DNA of 64,000 nt from Lactuca virosa. Taxonomy: Eukaryota; Streptophyta; Magnoliopsida; Asterales; Asteraceae. The notes beneath the pieces were generated by a model that worked only from the letters and a program-made list of their open reading frames with translations, was not told the DNA's origin and searched no databases. Positions 38,234 through 50,265 of the stretch are shown piece by piece. A program made the translations under genes and the position numbers. The stretch lies in assembly GCA_928212115.1 (NCBI GenBank), contig CAKMRJ010005634.1:252417261-252481260 (forward strand), read 5' to 3'. Each line of letters starts with the position of its first letter. Within the stretch, counting starts at the first letter, position 1.

Positions 38234-38590
38234 GAGGGTGTTTGGGATTTCATTTTGAAGTTAAAAGAGACTTTTATGTAAAAGGACTTATTGACTTATT
38301 AATGTGGGACAAGAAGATTTTTAAAAAGTGTTTGGTTTAGCTTTTTAGTGACAAAAGTCAATAAGTTAATAAGTTAAAAAGTGTTTGGCTAACTTATTGA
38401 CTTTTTGCTCGTTTTTATTCTAATAAGTTATAAGTCATTCCAAAAAGTCATAAATTGTAACTTCTTCAAAACTCCTTTGCAAAGGCTAAACCAAAAGTTA
38501 TTTTATCCAAACACTTTTTTTTAACTTATTGATTTTTCAAAAAGTCAATAAGTTTAAAAGGAGATTTTAGATGAAATCCCAAACACCCTC
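38234..38590. mobile_element. Tourist-like MITE (PIF/Harbinger type), copy B
   Basis: This 357-bp element has inverted ends GAGGGTGTTTGGGATTTCAT and its complement, flanked by TTA on both sides (38231-38233 and 38591-38593). The TTA target duplication and the G-rich GTGTTTGG terminus are typical of Tourist MITEs. It has no coding capacity. Internal AATAAGTTAATAAGTT / AACTTATTGACTT motifs could fold back. Confidence 0.85.
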
Positions 38591-39279
38591 TTAATTTCCG
38601 AAGCGAATTTGTAATTTGTATGGTTTTGTATTTGGCCCAAGGAGACATCAAAAATAAAGAATTAATGTGGCAGTGAGTAAACTCTGAAAGCATTACTACA
38701 GAAGGCATAAGGCATTTTTCATTGTTTTTTTTTTTCATAAAAATATATAAAACATTACAATAATACCTATTCAAACATAAAAACATTAAACATAATCGTT
38801 TTTGTTTTAATTAATCATCCTTTTTGTTGTTTGGATTTAGTCATCCTCCTTCATGTCGCTTAATTTTGATTCATATGCAAGTTCTTATAAGGTAAATGGT
38901 ACCTATATTCTCATTACCATTTCTTGTTCAACCCTCAACAACTCGTCTTTTAGTGGTGAAATATTTTATATTCGTTCAATGCCATCTAAGTAGTCTTTCA
39001 AGCATATGCTTACTTCCACTGACAAAGAGGTAAGTTTTGTTCTTCTAGGTTATATAACCCGGCCACTAATAGAAAAAACAAATTCCAAAGCAATTGTAGA
39101 AGTTTGAATGGTTAGTACATCACGGACCATAGCGGCTAGAATCGGAAATTGGGATTTCGTATTTTTCCACACGGACAAAATATCAAAATTCTCAAACTTT
39201 ATATACTTATATGTGCCAAAAAGTCAGATCCAATATACCTTTCAAGCTGACTACTAGGAGTGCTAGACCGAGCTCGTTT
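38591..39279. other. No gene seen
   Basis: AT-rich sequence between the MITE and the hAT remnant, without recognisable motifs. Confidence 0.4.
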
Positions 39280-40160
39280 GATATTTTTATTTTTGAAAGT
39301 ATTATAGAGTCGAATTGTTTAGCTATTATCATGAAAAGTCGATCCAAATGTTCCTAAATTTCGCATCATGTCATGAATGTTTGTTGAATCGTATTTTGTT
39401 AAATAAAACATCAAACAAATTTTGAAGAACTTTGTTAAATGTTGATATTTCTTTTGAAGCATAATCTTAATATTTTTCTAATAAACTCAAATCATAAGAA
39501 TAAGAAATGTTATAATCAACTCCGCCAACATTTATAGTCGTGTTCAAAACGCTGGCACAATTTATAACCAGAGGCATACTTTTGAAATATTTTATAAAAC
39601 TTGCATTTCATTGGTTTCACCATTTTCAAACATATCACCCCTCATTTCAATCTCGTTTATTTTCGAACACATTAAAAGTATTCGATTTAAAGTTAAACAA
39701 CTTGGAGGATAATAAATTCGTGACACAAAAGTAATTGCATTTTTTAAAAACTCTAAGCATTTTTGGAAACAATTAAGTTTGAGAGTATGTCAACTTGATT
39801 TCGAATAAGGCATAACTCGATTACGTTCCACAAGGTTGTCATAAAACATTTTAAAGTATCTTTATGACGTAAACCGCATTCAAACATGTTACAAGTGGAG
39901 TTCCATCGAGTAGATACATCCCAATTCGGACCTAAGAAAAAGGCATTCACATCAACACAAAACTTAATATATTTATGATATTAAGCGTTAATATAAATAA
40001 AAATATCATGAAGCATTTGGTTGACAGTTGTTTTACACCTTTAAAGCATTTGCTTGAGAGTTTTTTTTACACCTTCAATGTTGTTATTGAATGCATTATC
40101 AAATGATATAGAAAAAACTTTGTCTTGTAGTTTATAAGTTTTGATCACATAATTTATGAT
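39280..40160 (-). pseudogene. hAT (RICESLEEPER-like) transposase remnant
   Basis: Minus-strand translation shows, in the correct order, YKLQDKVFSISFDNAFNN (near 40081-40140), WDVSTRWNSTCNMFECGLRHKD (near 39855-39925; the hAT signature) and SMPLVINCASVLNTTINVGG (near 39510-39580). Frames are interrupted between them. The N-terminal BED finger and C-terminal dimerisation domain were not found, nor were terminal repeats or an 8-bp duplication. It is an inactive fragment. Confidence 0.75.
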
Positions 40161-40728
40161 TTTATATAAATTTCCGAGGGTAAATTACATGAATCGTCCC
40201 TCGTGCAGGTGTCAAAAAGCATGTTTAATCCCTATTTTCAAAAATTAACTCGGATCGTCCCTCATGTCATTAAAAGTTGCACACTTCATCCCTACGGACA
40301 TAAAAAGATTATTTTGCCCTTAATAATTTCTTTTTTAATTTACTTTTGTTTATTTATCATTTCTAGATTAAAAAAATCTTAAAATATTTTTAAAGTTTAT
40401 AAAAGTTCATTTTCTTCTATAATTTCTTTTTACCCCAGCTCGAACGACACCACGAGACGTTGCTCTCAGTTTCATTTTCTTTGTGTTGGTTGCTTTGATC
40501 ATCGTCTTTTCTAATTAACATTACACCTTCCAGGAAAATCAGTTTCTCTAAAGTCTAAACATCAATATTTCTCACAATTCACTCTATTATTGCTTTATCA
40601 TCAAGATTGACGGAGAAACCCTAATTTTGGTTGCTCACTTTGGGAAATTCGATTATTCCTTCAGTTACTCTGTGAACTTTGGCGTATGTATAATGTGATA
40701 TATAGTTTGAGATATGAATACTGATTGA
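40161..40728. other. Transposon-end-like sequence then probable 5' UTR
   Basis: 40176-40320 reads GAGGGTAAATTACATGAATCG followed by phrases about CGTCCCTC. This resembles repeated plant transposon ends, but no partner is in view. 40430-40728 is pyrimidine-rich and contains GAGAAACCCTAATTTTGG, a common feature of plant 5' UTRs, directly before the exon-like frame. Confidence 0.4.
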
Positions 40729-41455
40729 ATGAAGAGTTTCAAAGCTCTTGATATGAAAGAAGAGTCTTGTCACACCCCCATACCAGAACGGCGGAAACGT
40801 TCGGGGGCGGAGAACGTCATGTAAGTATCACAACACATGCATTATAGTAATCAAAGTACAAACAACCATTTCATTAATAAGTATAAGTTTTACATAAGTG
40901 TTTAAACATTACATATTCAAACATCAAGGTAGATACAATAGAAGGCATAAGATGCAGTACGGTACTAGGCAGTCTTCTCAAAAGTTTCGGGAGTGTACCT
41001 GACTACTGGATTCCTGAGAATACAAGTTATTTTGAAAAAGTAGATCAACATTTAAGTTGGTGAGTTCATAAGTATTTTAGTTATATAAAGTATACTCTAA
41101 GTTCTTGGAAAAATTTGTTGGTTCCTCCAGAAAATTCTATATTTTCTGACGTGATAAAATGATAACCATAATAGTTCCCTCTACAATTACTTAGTTTATA
41201 CTAGTTATATATAACCTAATATCGAACGGACAGCTAAATGTGTGAATCTGCCCTAAGCCCACAACCAAACAAGGAACAGGAAGTAAGGCGGAAGTCACAC
41301 ATTCCACTGCCAATCGAATATTACTTATATATAACTCTGATGTATAAACTAAGGAATTATAGAATTAACCATTAAAGTCCTTTATGCTATACTAGTTTTG
41401 AGAAAGTGACTGATTACGTTCTAGAAAATTCTATATTTTCTGCTTTACAACTGAT

Positions 41456-41586
41456 AAGTAGTTTTAATCCCATAAAACCATTCTATTAAGTAGTTTTAAA
41501 TCCCCATAAAACCGTTCTATTAAGTAGTTTTAAATCCCCATAAAACCATTCTGTAAAGTAGTTTTAAATCCCCATAAAACCGATCC
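41456..41586. repeat. 34-bp tandem repeat, four units
   Basis: Units start AAGTAGTTTTAAATCCCC at 41456, 41488, 41522 and 41556, separated by ATAAAACC[A/G]TTCT-type sequence. They lie inside the solo LTR. Copy A has four units too, with indels. Confidence 0.85.
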
Positions 41587-42527
41587 GTTTTGTTTATGGA
41601 AAGTGATTAATACAATAGTATTTCTTAAAAATAAAACTACTGAAGAATAATTACCCTAATATTAACCTGGTTAATTAGGGTTTAAAATGTGATAAAGTTG
41701 TAACCATACTGGACTAGAATGAACATAACGACCTACTGGTGTCGAAACTGAATATGTGACATTTGTCACCTCATGGCTGGTCTGACGGACTGTAGCTAGC
41801 AGTCGGGATGTGGGATTGTCAGTCCCGTATAGATCTATACACACAATCCGCTCTCCCTCCAACAGACTCTGGTTACAAGAATGTAGCATAGCAAGTATTG
41901 CTATGTCCTGAATACATACCATCACATTTTAGTTTGATTAAAGATCGAAGTATATCCTTTTCTTGAAAAATTAATTTAGACCTCGTATACTTATCTATCA
42001 AAATAGATTTCTCGTTTGTTTCATAAATTATACCTATTATAATTTATACGTTCTATCTGATTAGCATGATCTCTCCTGAATGTACCCCTTTGCTCAACAT
42101 GATACAAAGGTAATGATACTGACTGAAGTAATCTTTTATATTCCCATATGTATAATGTATATAATTAAGAAGGAAACGGCCTTCGGACAAATAACCCCAC
42201 CTTAATCCTACATCCAAACAAGGAAAAGGAAATAAGGCAACTCATTAGTCCTAAGCCCTTTAAGTCTTATTTACATACTTATACATATATGAACATCATT
42301 TTGACAATTATAAGATAAAAGAGTTATAAATACATTTCAAAGAGTTTAAAGGTATCTTTAAAAGAGTTTATGTGATTTTGAAAAGAGTTCACATAACTTT
42401 AAGTCATTATGGGAGTATTGGGTAATCCTTTATTTTAAAAATAAAGATTCTAAGCAAAAGGAAATATTTTATGTGATTGATATCACAAGTATTTACTAAC
42501 ACAATTAGATTGTGTTCAACTTGTATT

Positions 42528-42542
42528 CCCCCCCCCCCCCCC
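42528..42542. repeat. 15-base C run
   Basis: A run of 15 C lies in the solo LTR, with the same length in copy A (21658-21672). On the minus strand it is a G run. Confidence 0.8.
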
Positions 42543-42804
42543 TAAAAAGCATTTAAAATCATTTAAAAGGTAGATTATAGGGGTATGAACTCACCTGATG
42601 TGAGTGGATCGGATGAAAGTTTAATATAGGATGCTAAGTATGCCAAATGAAGTCCCGAGCACAAACGGATCCTATTTAACATATAATAACACATATATGT
42701 ATGGAATTAGGGCCTATAACAACTAATAAGTATGGTAACCAACCTTAGGAACTAAGAAACACTTACAAAGAAGTGTTAGAATCAAAGTTAGGAGGTTGAA
42801 TGGT

Positions 42805-42930
42805 GTTCACGGCCACACATGAGGTGTTCACGGCCTTGGGATGGTTCACGGTCCAAGAACACATGAAGTGTTCACGGCCCTAACTTGGATCTAAGAAGGG
42901 TTCACGACCCTTGATGAAGGGTTCACGGCC
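42805..42930. repeat. GTTCACGGCC motif cluster in the solo LTR
   Basis: Six exact or near copies of GTTCACGGCC start at about 42805, 42826, 42844, 42870, 42900 and 42921. Related TTCACG/CGTGAA pieces are at 50426-50480, on the other side of the inserted element. Confidence 0.8.
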
Positions 42931-44397
42931 AAAGAGTGGTTGACGTCCCTATGAACACCTTGAAGATCTTGAAGATGATGATGAAAAGTGATGAATCATT
43001 GTTAGGATCAAAGGGTGTGACATCCCCAATTTCACGGCCAGAAAAGACCGATTTGTTTATGCTTTGATTTATAAAATCAGAGTAATCCTTTGATTAAAAG
43101 AGTTGCGGAATTTGTTCCCAAAACAAAATATGATAAAAATCTATCAAAACGTTTCTTGAAGAAGTGTATTTTCATTCAATAACAAAATCTCGGGATGTCA
43201 TGTTCCGATACAGACCAAAAGCATAAACAGTATAAAATAGACCTTACAACAGTTATTTATAACTACTGATCTATAATCCAAAATCTCTCGTCAAGTCCAC
43301 CAACTTATACTCTTGTGCCATTACCTGTAATGCAAAGAAAACTGAGTGGGCCAGGCTTGGGAGCCTGGTGAGCATATATGGTTTTCAACCCACAATAATA
43401 TAATTATTATATTCAATCATCAAACAATCGACCCAATTACCCATCCCCATTATCTTCTTTATTTCTTAAGGTCTTACCCTAAGAATCCACTATCCTTCAT
43501 TCATTCGTTCCTAAGGATTGACCTAAGGAATTGGCACAAAGTCCATTGCTGCCCGAGGTTCATCTACACAATACTAAATCCATAGCTACCAAGGTTCATC
43601 TATACAATACTAAATCCATAGCTACCAAGGTTCATCTATACTGTACTAAATCCATAGCTACCATCGTATTATTATAAAGCACTAAATCTATAGCTTCCAG
43701 GCTTTTTAGAGTACACCGCGGAACATCAAGTCCACAACACCTACAAGTTGCGAGCTTGCTAGTGTTCCACATGACTGTCTAGAATAGTCTGTGGTTGTCA
43801 TCCCTACTCTGTTGAATGACGGGGCCATCGTTTGGGTAAAGGTTTCACTCATTTTTTTCATCTGTCACCCTCATCTCATGATCTATATCATCTTTCGTCT
43901 CATCCTCAAACTAATCTTTCCTCACACACCAACTATGTCATCTACCCATGTTCTACCCAACATATTTGTAGATATAAATTACATATATATAGTTTAAATC
44001 ATTTAAAAACCTGTATAAAACATTCATTCAACATCCATCTCAAGTAAACAAACAACGTATAAACACATAGCACGTATTTCATAGCAAATACTTCATATCT
44101 ATGCGGTAGAAGAAAGTAACTACACACTCACTTGTTAAGACGATTGTCGGACAGCACTACGGCTCTCCAAGTAGTAACTCTTCGGTGAAACCGGGATGTT
44201 TCCTTGAAAACCGGGCCTCTCGCGGGCAGAGTTTTGGCTCGGAAACTTTACTTCTCGGGATCGTCGGGGCTTCGGGACTTGCTTCGGGTATCGGGGATGA
44301 TACTGGGACTTCGAGGGTACTTCAAGATGACCAGAGAGGGTATCGGGAGTGAGATAGTGAAAGAATTAGCAACTATGGTCGGCTGCCCTTCGATTTC

Positions 44398-44405
44398 TAT
44401 ATATA
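44398..44405 (-). promoter_or_regulatory. TATA box in the 3' LTR of the gag-only element
   Basis: TATATATA, 17 bp downstream (minus strand) of the nearest inverted-repeat box. The matching site in the 5' LTR is TATAAATATA at 49399-49408. Confidence 0.6.
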
Positions 44406-44421
44406 GGGCCATTTTTCTGGA

Positions 44422-44556
44422 TTCACGACGTGAATATCAAATATTCACGTCGTGAGTTCAGTAGTCATCAGGTACGTCATCGCAACTTGCGTCTGTCAGG
44501 CTCCAGAATTCATAAATACCGAGTTCACGTCGTGAACACTGTATTCACGTCGTGAA
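44422..44556 (-). promoter_or_regulatory. Inverted-repeat boxes TTCACGNCGTGAA upstream of the TATA box
   Basis: Four 13-bp boxes lie at 44422-44434, 44444-44456 (ends GAG), 44524-44536 and 44544-44556. Each has arms TTCACG and CGTGAA around one base. The position and repetition suggest binding sites for a dimeric transcription factor. Confidence 0.55.
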
Positions 44557-45263
44557 CTCTGACACAGTGTCGGGGTTCGCGCCCCGAACTTCAGAAATTC
44601 ATATCTTTCGCATACGAGCTCCGGTTTCGACGTTCTTTATATCCACGCGTAGGTGAGATTATGCTTTACAACTCTCGTTTAGACTCCGACAGCTAATTTT
44701 GACTTTAACTTTTATTATATTATTTTTAGTAGGCCGGGACAGGAAAACTCCGTTAGGAATTCATAACACCTTCATCTGACGTCCGTTTTCGTCTGTCTTT
44801 TCACCGCTGGACTACTATAGACGAGATCTTCGATTCTCGTTTAGATTGTTTCGGCTAGAAATCACTCGATCTCATATTCGAACTTTGGGCTGCATACCGC
44901 TAAGTCGAAACTCCGAAAAATCATAACTTCCTCATACGAAGTCAGATTTTGACGTTCTTTTTATGCACGCTCTCGGTTTAACGTATTCTAAGAATTTCAT
45001 TTAGATCATTAAGGCTAAATATCGCTCTATCGTAAATTCACTATTTACGTCACGCAGTTTCGTACCGGTTCTGTCGCGAAACTTCGACAGGTCATAACTT
45101 CTTCGTTATAACTCGGATTTCGGCGTTCTTTATATGTACGAAATCCTTGTAACATATACTACAACTTAGTTAAGATTACGCCTTCTAAATAATCTTCCAT
45201 CAAAAAGTCATTTTTGATGCTTATCGTCTCTAAATTGACTAGCCCGGATCTACGGACGTTACA

Positions 45264-46429
45264 ATTATCTCTCCGTTAGGATGATTACGTCCCGGAATCA
45301 TCAACGAAAATAGGACTTGTATAATAATTCCATACGTTATCTTTCCATCCTAAGTAATAACCGTGATGATAAATCTTGCACCTACTTTTCGTACTATGTT
45401 GGACTTTCAATCGTAACCTACTAGTTACAAAATAAACCCTTATTGAGGACTCCTTCTTCTTCTTAGGATAAGTACTTTCCTTTATCTATTGTAATAGACC
45501 GATGGGTCATGCTCTAATGATCTCTCATCGTATGATGCAACACTTAGACTCAAGTCTCTTAGAGTCAAATTCCAGAATGGAATATACTTTCCTTCATATT
45601 CTAATGTGATATGATCACATTTTAGCATGTAGCATTTCTAGCTACTAACTTCTTTAACATCGAGCGCGATACAACTGATCGCTTTGATTTCAATCTACCA
45701 GCTTAAGTCAGATGCTACATCGAGCTTGGTTCTCCGAACCACGTAACAAACTCATTGTAGTCGGACTCAATTCGATATGACCACTAGGGTCGGAATAACA
45801 ACCATCTTACTAGTCATTACCGAAACAATGGTAATGACATACTTGAATAAAACGGAATCAATTACTAGCTTCTTGGTAACCTTGTGACTTTTCCTGATCC
45901 AAGTGTGAGTCCTGTACTTCCAGTAGTATAGATCTCTACTACTATTCACACCTAATCATACTCGTCCCAAGTATTGTCTCGCAGTCCCCAAGTTCTATAA
46001 TCACAAAACAATTTAACACATACGAATGTGTCCAATTAATCATACAAATTTTCCTAGACTCTTCTAGGACTTTTTCCATGCGTATCTTCAATCATCAATT
46101 CTAATTTAACTCGGTTGGTGGTGGAAATTCCAGACGATGGGACAATTTCAAGAATTACACCAATCGTTCCATCATCCATCCAATCGAAGGTGTACTTCAG
46201 ACGTACCGTACTCCTCTAAACGTTCCGTTATTTTATCAGACATATACTAAAGGCAAGATACCACCTTCAACACCTTCTGATAGGTGTCACTCAATACATC
46301 AGATAACAAAACCAGGGTTTATATTAATTCTTGAAACTATTACACGAAAGTTCAAGTTCACCCTATACTATGCCTCTAATAGGCTACACAATAAGTTACT
46401 TCATAATTTGATCTTTGGATATGAAATCC
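45264..46429. other. Internal region of the gag-only element lacking pol
   Basis: No protease, RT, RNase H or integrase motif was found on the minus strand. A purine-rich (minus) tract next to 45264 (GGAGAGATAA-type) may be the polypurine tract. Confidence 0.6.
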
Positions 46430-47650
46430 TTATTCCTGATTCCTCGCGTTATTGTCTGCTTCGTCGAGGATCATGTGGAATGCCCTTGGCTTTGGCGGTG
46501 CCTCTAGCTTTGCTGCTCCATTTTTCTTTGGGCAGTCTCTAGACATGTGCCCCTTGCCTCCGCATCCGTAGCATACCTTATCATTATATGTACAATTCGA
46601 GGAATAGTAGTCGATCCTTCCACATTTGTAACAGGTTACTTCTTCGTTGCATGCTCCAAAGTGCTTCTTCCTGCACTTTTCACACCACTGGGCTCCATAC
46701 CTCTGGTCATCCAGGTTAGACTTTGCAAACTTTCCCTTACTATCAGGTCTTGAGGATCCTTCAAGCTTCCTCTTCTCGCCAACTTCAGCTTTCTCCAGAC
46801 CCTTTTCCCTTATTTGGGTCTCAACATTCTTGGCTGCCCAGATGGCGGCTTTCAAAGTGGTTGCTTGCTTTACCATTGGACCAAAGTCCGCTGGTAATCC
46901 ATTGGCAAACTTGTTGACCTTGGAAAGTTCCGTTGGAAGTAGGTAGGGAACAAGCTTCATCTTCTCCGTAAAACTAGTAGCGTACTCGGTGATGCTCAAT
47001 CTTCCCTTCTTCAGATTCTAGAACTCATTGTTGATTTCCAGAAGATCCTGTTGAGAGCAGTATTGCATCTTTAGTTGCACCACAAAATCTTCCCAAGATA
47101 TCTTGCTAGCTTCTCCCTTGGGCATCGAACCAGATAGTAGCTTCCACCAGTTCAGCACTCCAGACTTTAACAGAGGAATCGCGAGAGCGGTTTTCTGTCG
47201 GTTGCTACACTCGCAACTCTCAAACATTGTCTCCATCTCGGAGATCCAGTCCATAACTTCCACTGGTGTCGGGCTTCCAGATAGACACGGCGGTTTGGAT
47301 GCCATGAAATCCTTGTACTTGCACCCACGCCCATCATTTCCTCCATCCTGGTTGTTCTGTCGAACTAACGGTGGGTCGGCTTGACCAATAATCCCACTTA
47401 AGTTTCCTCCTTCTGACTGCCCTCCATTCACTTCGGGCTCTTTAACTTGTATTGAAAGTTCTTCACGATTCTGCCGAAGCAGACGTCTAGTTTCTTCCAT
47501 CTGATGATCCAACATCGTTTGAATCATCAATTATACTCCAGCCATTGTCATCGGCTCAGGTGGTGCTGCTGCAACAACTACTTGCTCAATCACAGGTGGT
47601 TGATTCCTGTTTTCGTTCACGTTTCCAGCTCCACTCCTGGTTCTTGCCAT
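46430..47650 (-). pseudogene. Gag protein of the gag-only element, two in-frame stops
   Basis: The minus-strand frame from ATG 47650 to TAA 46430 has about 406 codons in one frame, interrupted by TAA at 47531-47533 and TAG at 47018-47020. It has the retrotransposon gag domain (YKDFMASKPPCLSG, VLNWWKLLSG, SWEDFVVQLK, and ITEYATSFTEKMKLVPYL) and a cysteine-rich C-terminus. That part contains CEKCRKKHFGAC, a knuckle CYKCGRIDYYSSNC in which the His is Tyr, and an intact knuckle CYGCGGKGHMSRDC. The frame ends just where related Gypsy polyproteins continue into protease. The gag type is that of chromodomain Gypsy elements. It would coat element RNA if translated. Confidence 0.9.
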
Positions 47651-48005
47651 TTTTGATCTATACACCGAATGAGGTGATTTTAGATCCTCATTCACGATAG
47701 ATATTCAAATCATCCTTATCACTCCGAAACGTTTACATGCTAGTTCTAATACCGTAGTCATACGCTTAGAATCCTAAACACAAAAGGTTTCCAGATCTGG
47801 TCGGCAACAGACCATAGATCCGAACAAACAATATCATATATAGCAAACATATAGCATTTAGCACATAAAATCATTTTAGGCATCTTTCCTAAAATATACT
47901 AGTGCTCGTGTCTTGAATATGGTAGAGACTCATCTCACAATCATCACTTAGCATTCTAAGTTTAAGTCTAGAAATCCTACAAATTCCTAGTTCGCTTAAA
48001 CTAAT

Positions 48006-48017
48006 GCTCTGATACCA
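48006..48017 (-). promoter_or_regulatory. Primer-binding site of the gag-only element
   Basis: The minus-strand sequence TGGTATCAGAGC matches initiator Met-tRNA and lies two bases inside the 5' LTR (48020). It fixes the element's orientation. Confidence 0.93.
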
Positions 48018-48019
48018 AC

Positions 48020-50265
48020 TGTGACATCCCCAATTTCACGGCCAGAAAAGACCGATTTGTTTATGCTTTGTTTTATAAAATCAGAGTAATCCTTTGATTA
48101 AAAGAGTTGCGGAATTTGTTCCCAAAACAAAGTATGATAAGAATCTATCAAAAAATTTTCTTGAAGATGTGTATTTTCATTAAATAACAAAATCTCGGGA
48201 TGTCATGTTCCGATACAGACCAAAAGCATAAACAGTATAAAATAGACCTTACAACAGTTATTTATAACTACTGATCTATAATCCAAAATCTCTCGTCAAG
48301 TCCACCAACTTATACTCTTGTGCATTACCTGTAATGCAAAGAAAACTGAGTGGGTCAGGCTTGGGAGCCTGGTGAGCATATAGGGTTTTCAACCCACAAT
48401 AATATAAATTATTATATTCAATCATCAAACAACCGACCCAATTACCCATCGCCATTATCTTCTTTATTTCTTAAGGTCTTACCCTAAGAATCCACTATCC
48501 TTCATTCATTCGTTCCTAAGGATTGACCTAAGGAATTGGCACAAAGTCCATTGCTGCCCGAGGTTCATCTACACAGTACTAAATCCATAGCTACCAAGGT
48601 TCATCTATACAATACTAAATCCATAGCTACCAAGGTTCATCTATACTGTACTAAATCCATAGCTACCATCGTATTATTATAAAGCACTAAATCTATAGCT
48701 TCCAGGGTTTTTAGAGTACACCGTGAACATCAAGTCCACAACACCTACAAGTTGCGAGCTTGCTAGTGTTCCACATGACTGTCTAGAATAGTCTGTGGTT
48801 GTCATCCCTACTCTGTTGAATGACGGGGCCATCGTTTGGGTAAAGGTTTCACTCATTTTTTTCATCTGTCACCCTCATCTCATGATCTATATCATCTTTC
48901 GTCTCATCCTCAAACTAATCTTTCCTCACACACCAACTATGTCATCTACCCATGTTCTACCTAACATATTTGTAGATATAAATTACATATATATAGTTTA
49001 AATCATTTAAAAACCTGTATAAAACATTCATTCAACATCCATCTCAAGTAAACAAACAACGTATAAACACATAGCACGTATTTCATAGCAAATACTTCAT
49101 ATCTATGCGGTAGAAGAAAGTAACTACACACTCACTTGTTAAGACGATTTTCGGACAGCACTACGGCTCTCCAAGTAGTAACTCTTCGGTGAAACCGGGA
49201 TGTTTCCTTGAAAACCGAGCCTCTCGCGGGCAGAGTTTCGGTTCGGAAACTTTACTTCTCGGGATCGTCGGGGCTTCGGGACTTGCTTCGGGTATCGGGG
49301 ATGATACCGGGACTTCGAGGGTACTTCAAGATGACCAGAGAGGGTATCGGGAGTGAGGGAGTGAAAGAATTAGCAACTATGGCCGGCTGACCTTCGATTA
49401 TATTTATAGGGCCATTTTTCTGGATTCACGTCGTGAATCTCAAATATTCATGTCGTGAGTTCAGTAGTCATCAGGTGCGTCATCGCAACTTGCGTCTGTC
49501 AGGCTCCAGAAGTCATAAATACCGAGTTCACGTCGTGAACACTGTATTCACGTCGTGAACTCTGACACAGTGTCGGGGTTCCCGCCTCGAACTTCAGAAA
49601 TTCATATCTTTCGCATACGAGCTCCGGTTTCGACGTTCTTTATATCCACGCGTAGGTGAGATTATGCTCTACAACTGTCGTTTAGACTTTGACGGCTAAT
49701 TTTGATTTTACTTTTATTATATTATTTTTAGTAGGTCGGGAGAGGAAAACTCCGTTAGGAATTCATAACTCCTTCATATGACGTTTGTTTTCATCTGTCT
49801 TTTCACCGCTGGACTACTATCGACGAGATCTTCGATTCTCGTTTAGATTGTTTTGGCTAGAAATCACTCGATCTCATATTCGAACTTTGGGCTGCATACC
49901 GCTTAGTCGAAACTTCGAAAAATCATAACTTCCTCATACGAAGTCAGATTTTGACGTTCTTTTTATGCACGCTCTTGGTTTATCGTATTCTACGACTTTC
50001 ATTTAGATCACTAAGGCAAAATATTGCTCTATCGTAAATTCACTATTTACGTCACGCAGTTTCGTACCGGTTCTGTCGCGAAACTTCGACAGGTCATAAC
50101 GTCTTCGTTATAACTCGGATTTCGGCGTTCTTTATATGTACGGAATCCTTGTAACATATACTACAACTTAGTTAAGATTACTCCTTCTAAATAATCTTCC
50201 ATCAAAAAGTCATTTTTGATGCTTATCGTCTCTAAATTGACTAGCCCGGATCTACGGGCGTTACA
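48020..50265 (-). repeat. 5' LTR of the gag-only element
   Basis: 2246 bp. TATA-like TATAAATATA (minus) at 49399-49408. Boxes lie at 49425-49437, 49447-49459 (degenerate), 49527-49539 and 49547-49559. Confidence 0.93.

Larger units (their letters stand above)
43016..45263 (-). repeat. 3' LTR of the gag-only element
   Basis: 2248 bp. It contains a minus-strand TATATATA box (44398-44405) and four TTCACGNCGTGAA boxes upstream of it. Confidence 0.93.
43016..50265 (-). mobile_element. Gag-only (TR-GAG type) LTR retrotransposon
   Basis: The LTRs are 43016-45263 (2248 bp) and 48020-50265 (2246 bp), both TGTGACATCC...GTTACA in plus orientation. The 5-bp duplication AAGGG lies at 43011-43015 and 50266-50270. 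The element reads right to left: 5' LTR at 48020-50265, primer-binding site, gag, 1.2 kb without pol, 3' LTR at 43016-45263. With no protease, RT or integrase it must have depended on enzymes of a relative. Structurally it fits the TR-GAG class described in plants. It sits inside the solo LTR. Confidence 0.93.

Noticed and set aside
42805..42930. CRISPR-like or satellite array from repeated GTTCACGGCC
   Set aside because: Spacing is irregular, motif is 10 bp and lies inside a plant LTR.
2897..44556. True tandem segmental duplication of 20.8 kb
   Set aside because: Not excluded, but the indel pattern, the 13-N gap at the exact junction and shared nested insertions fit overlapping contig ends better.
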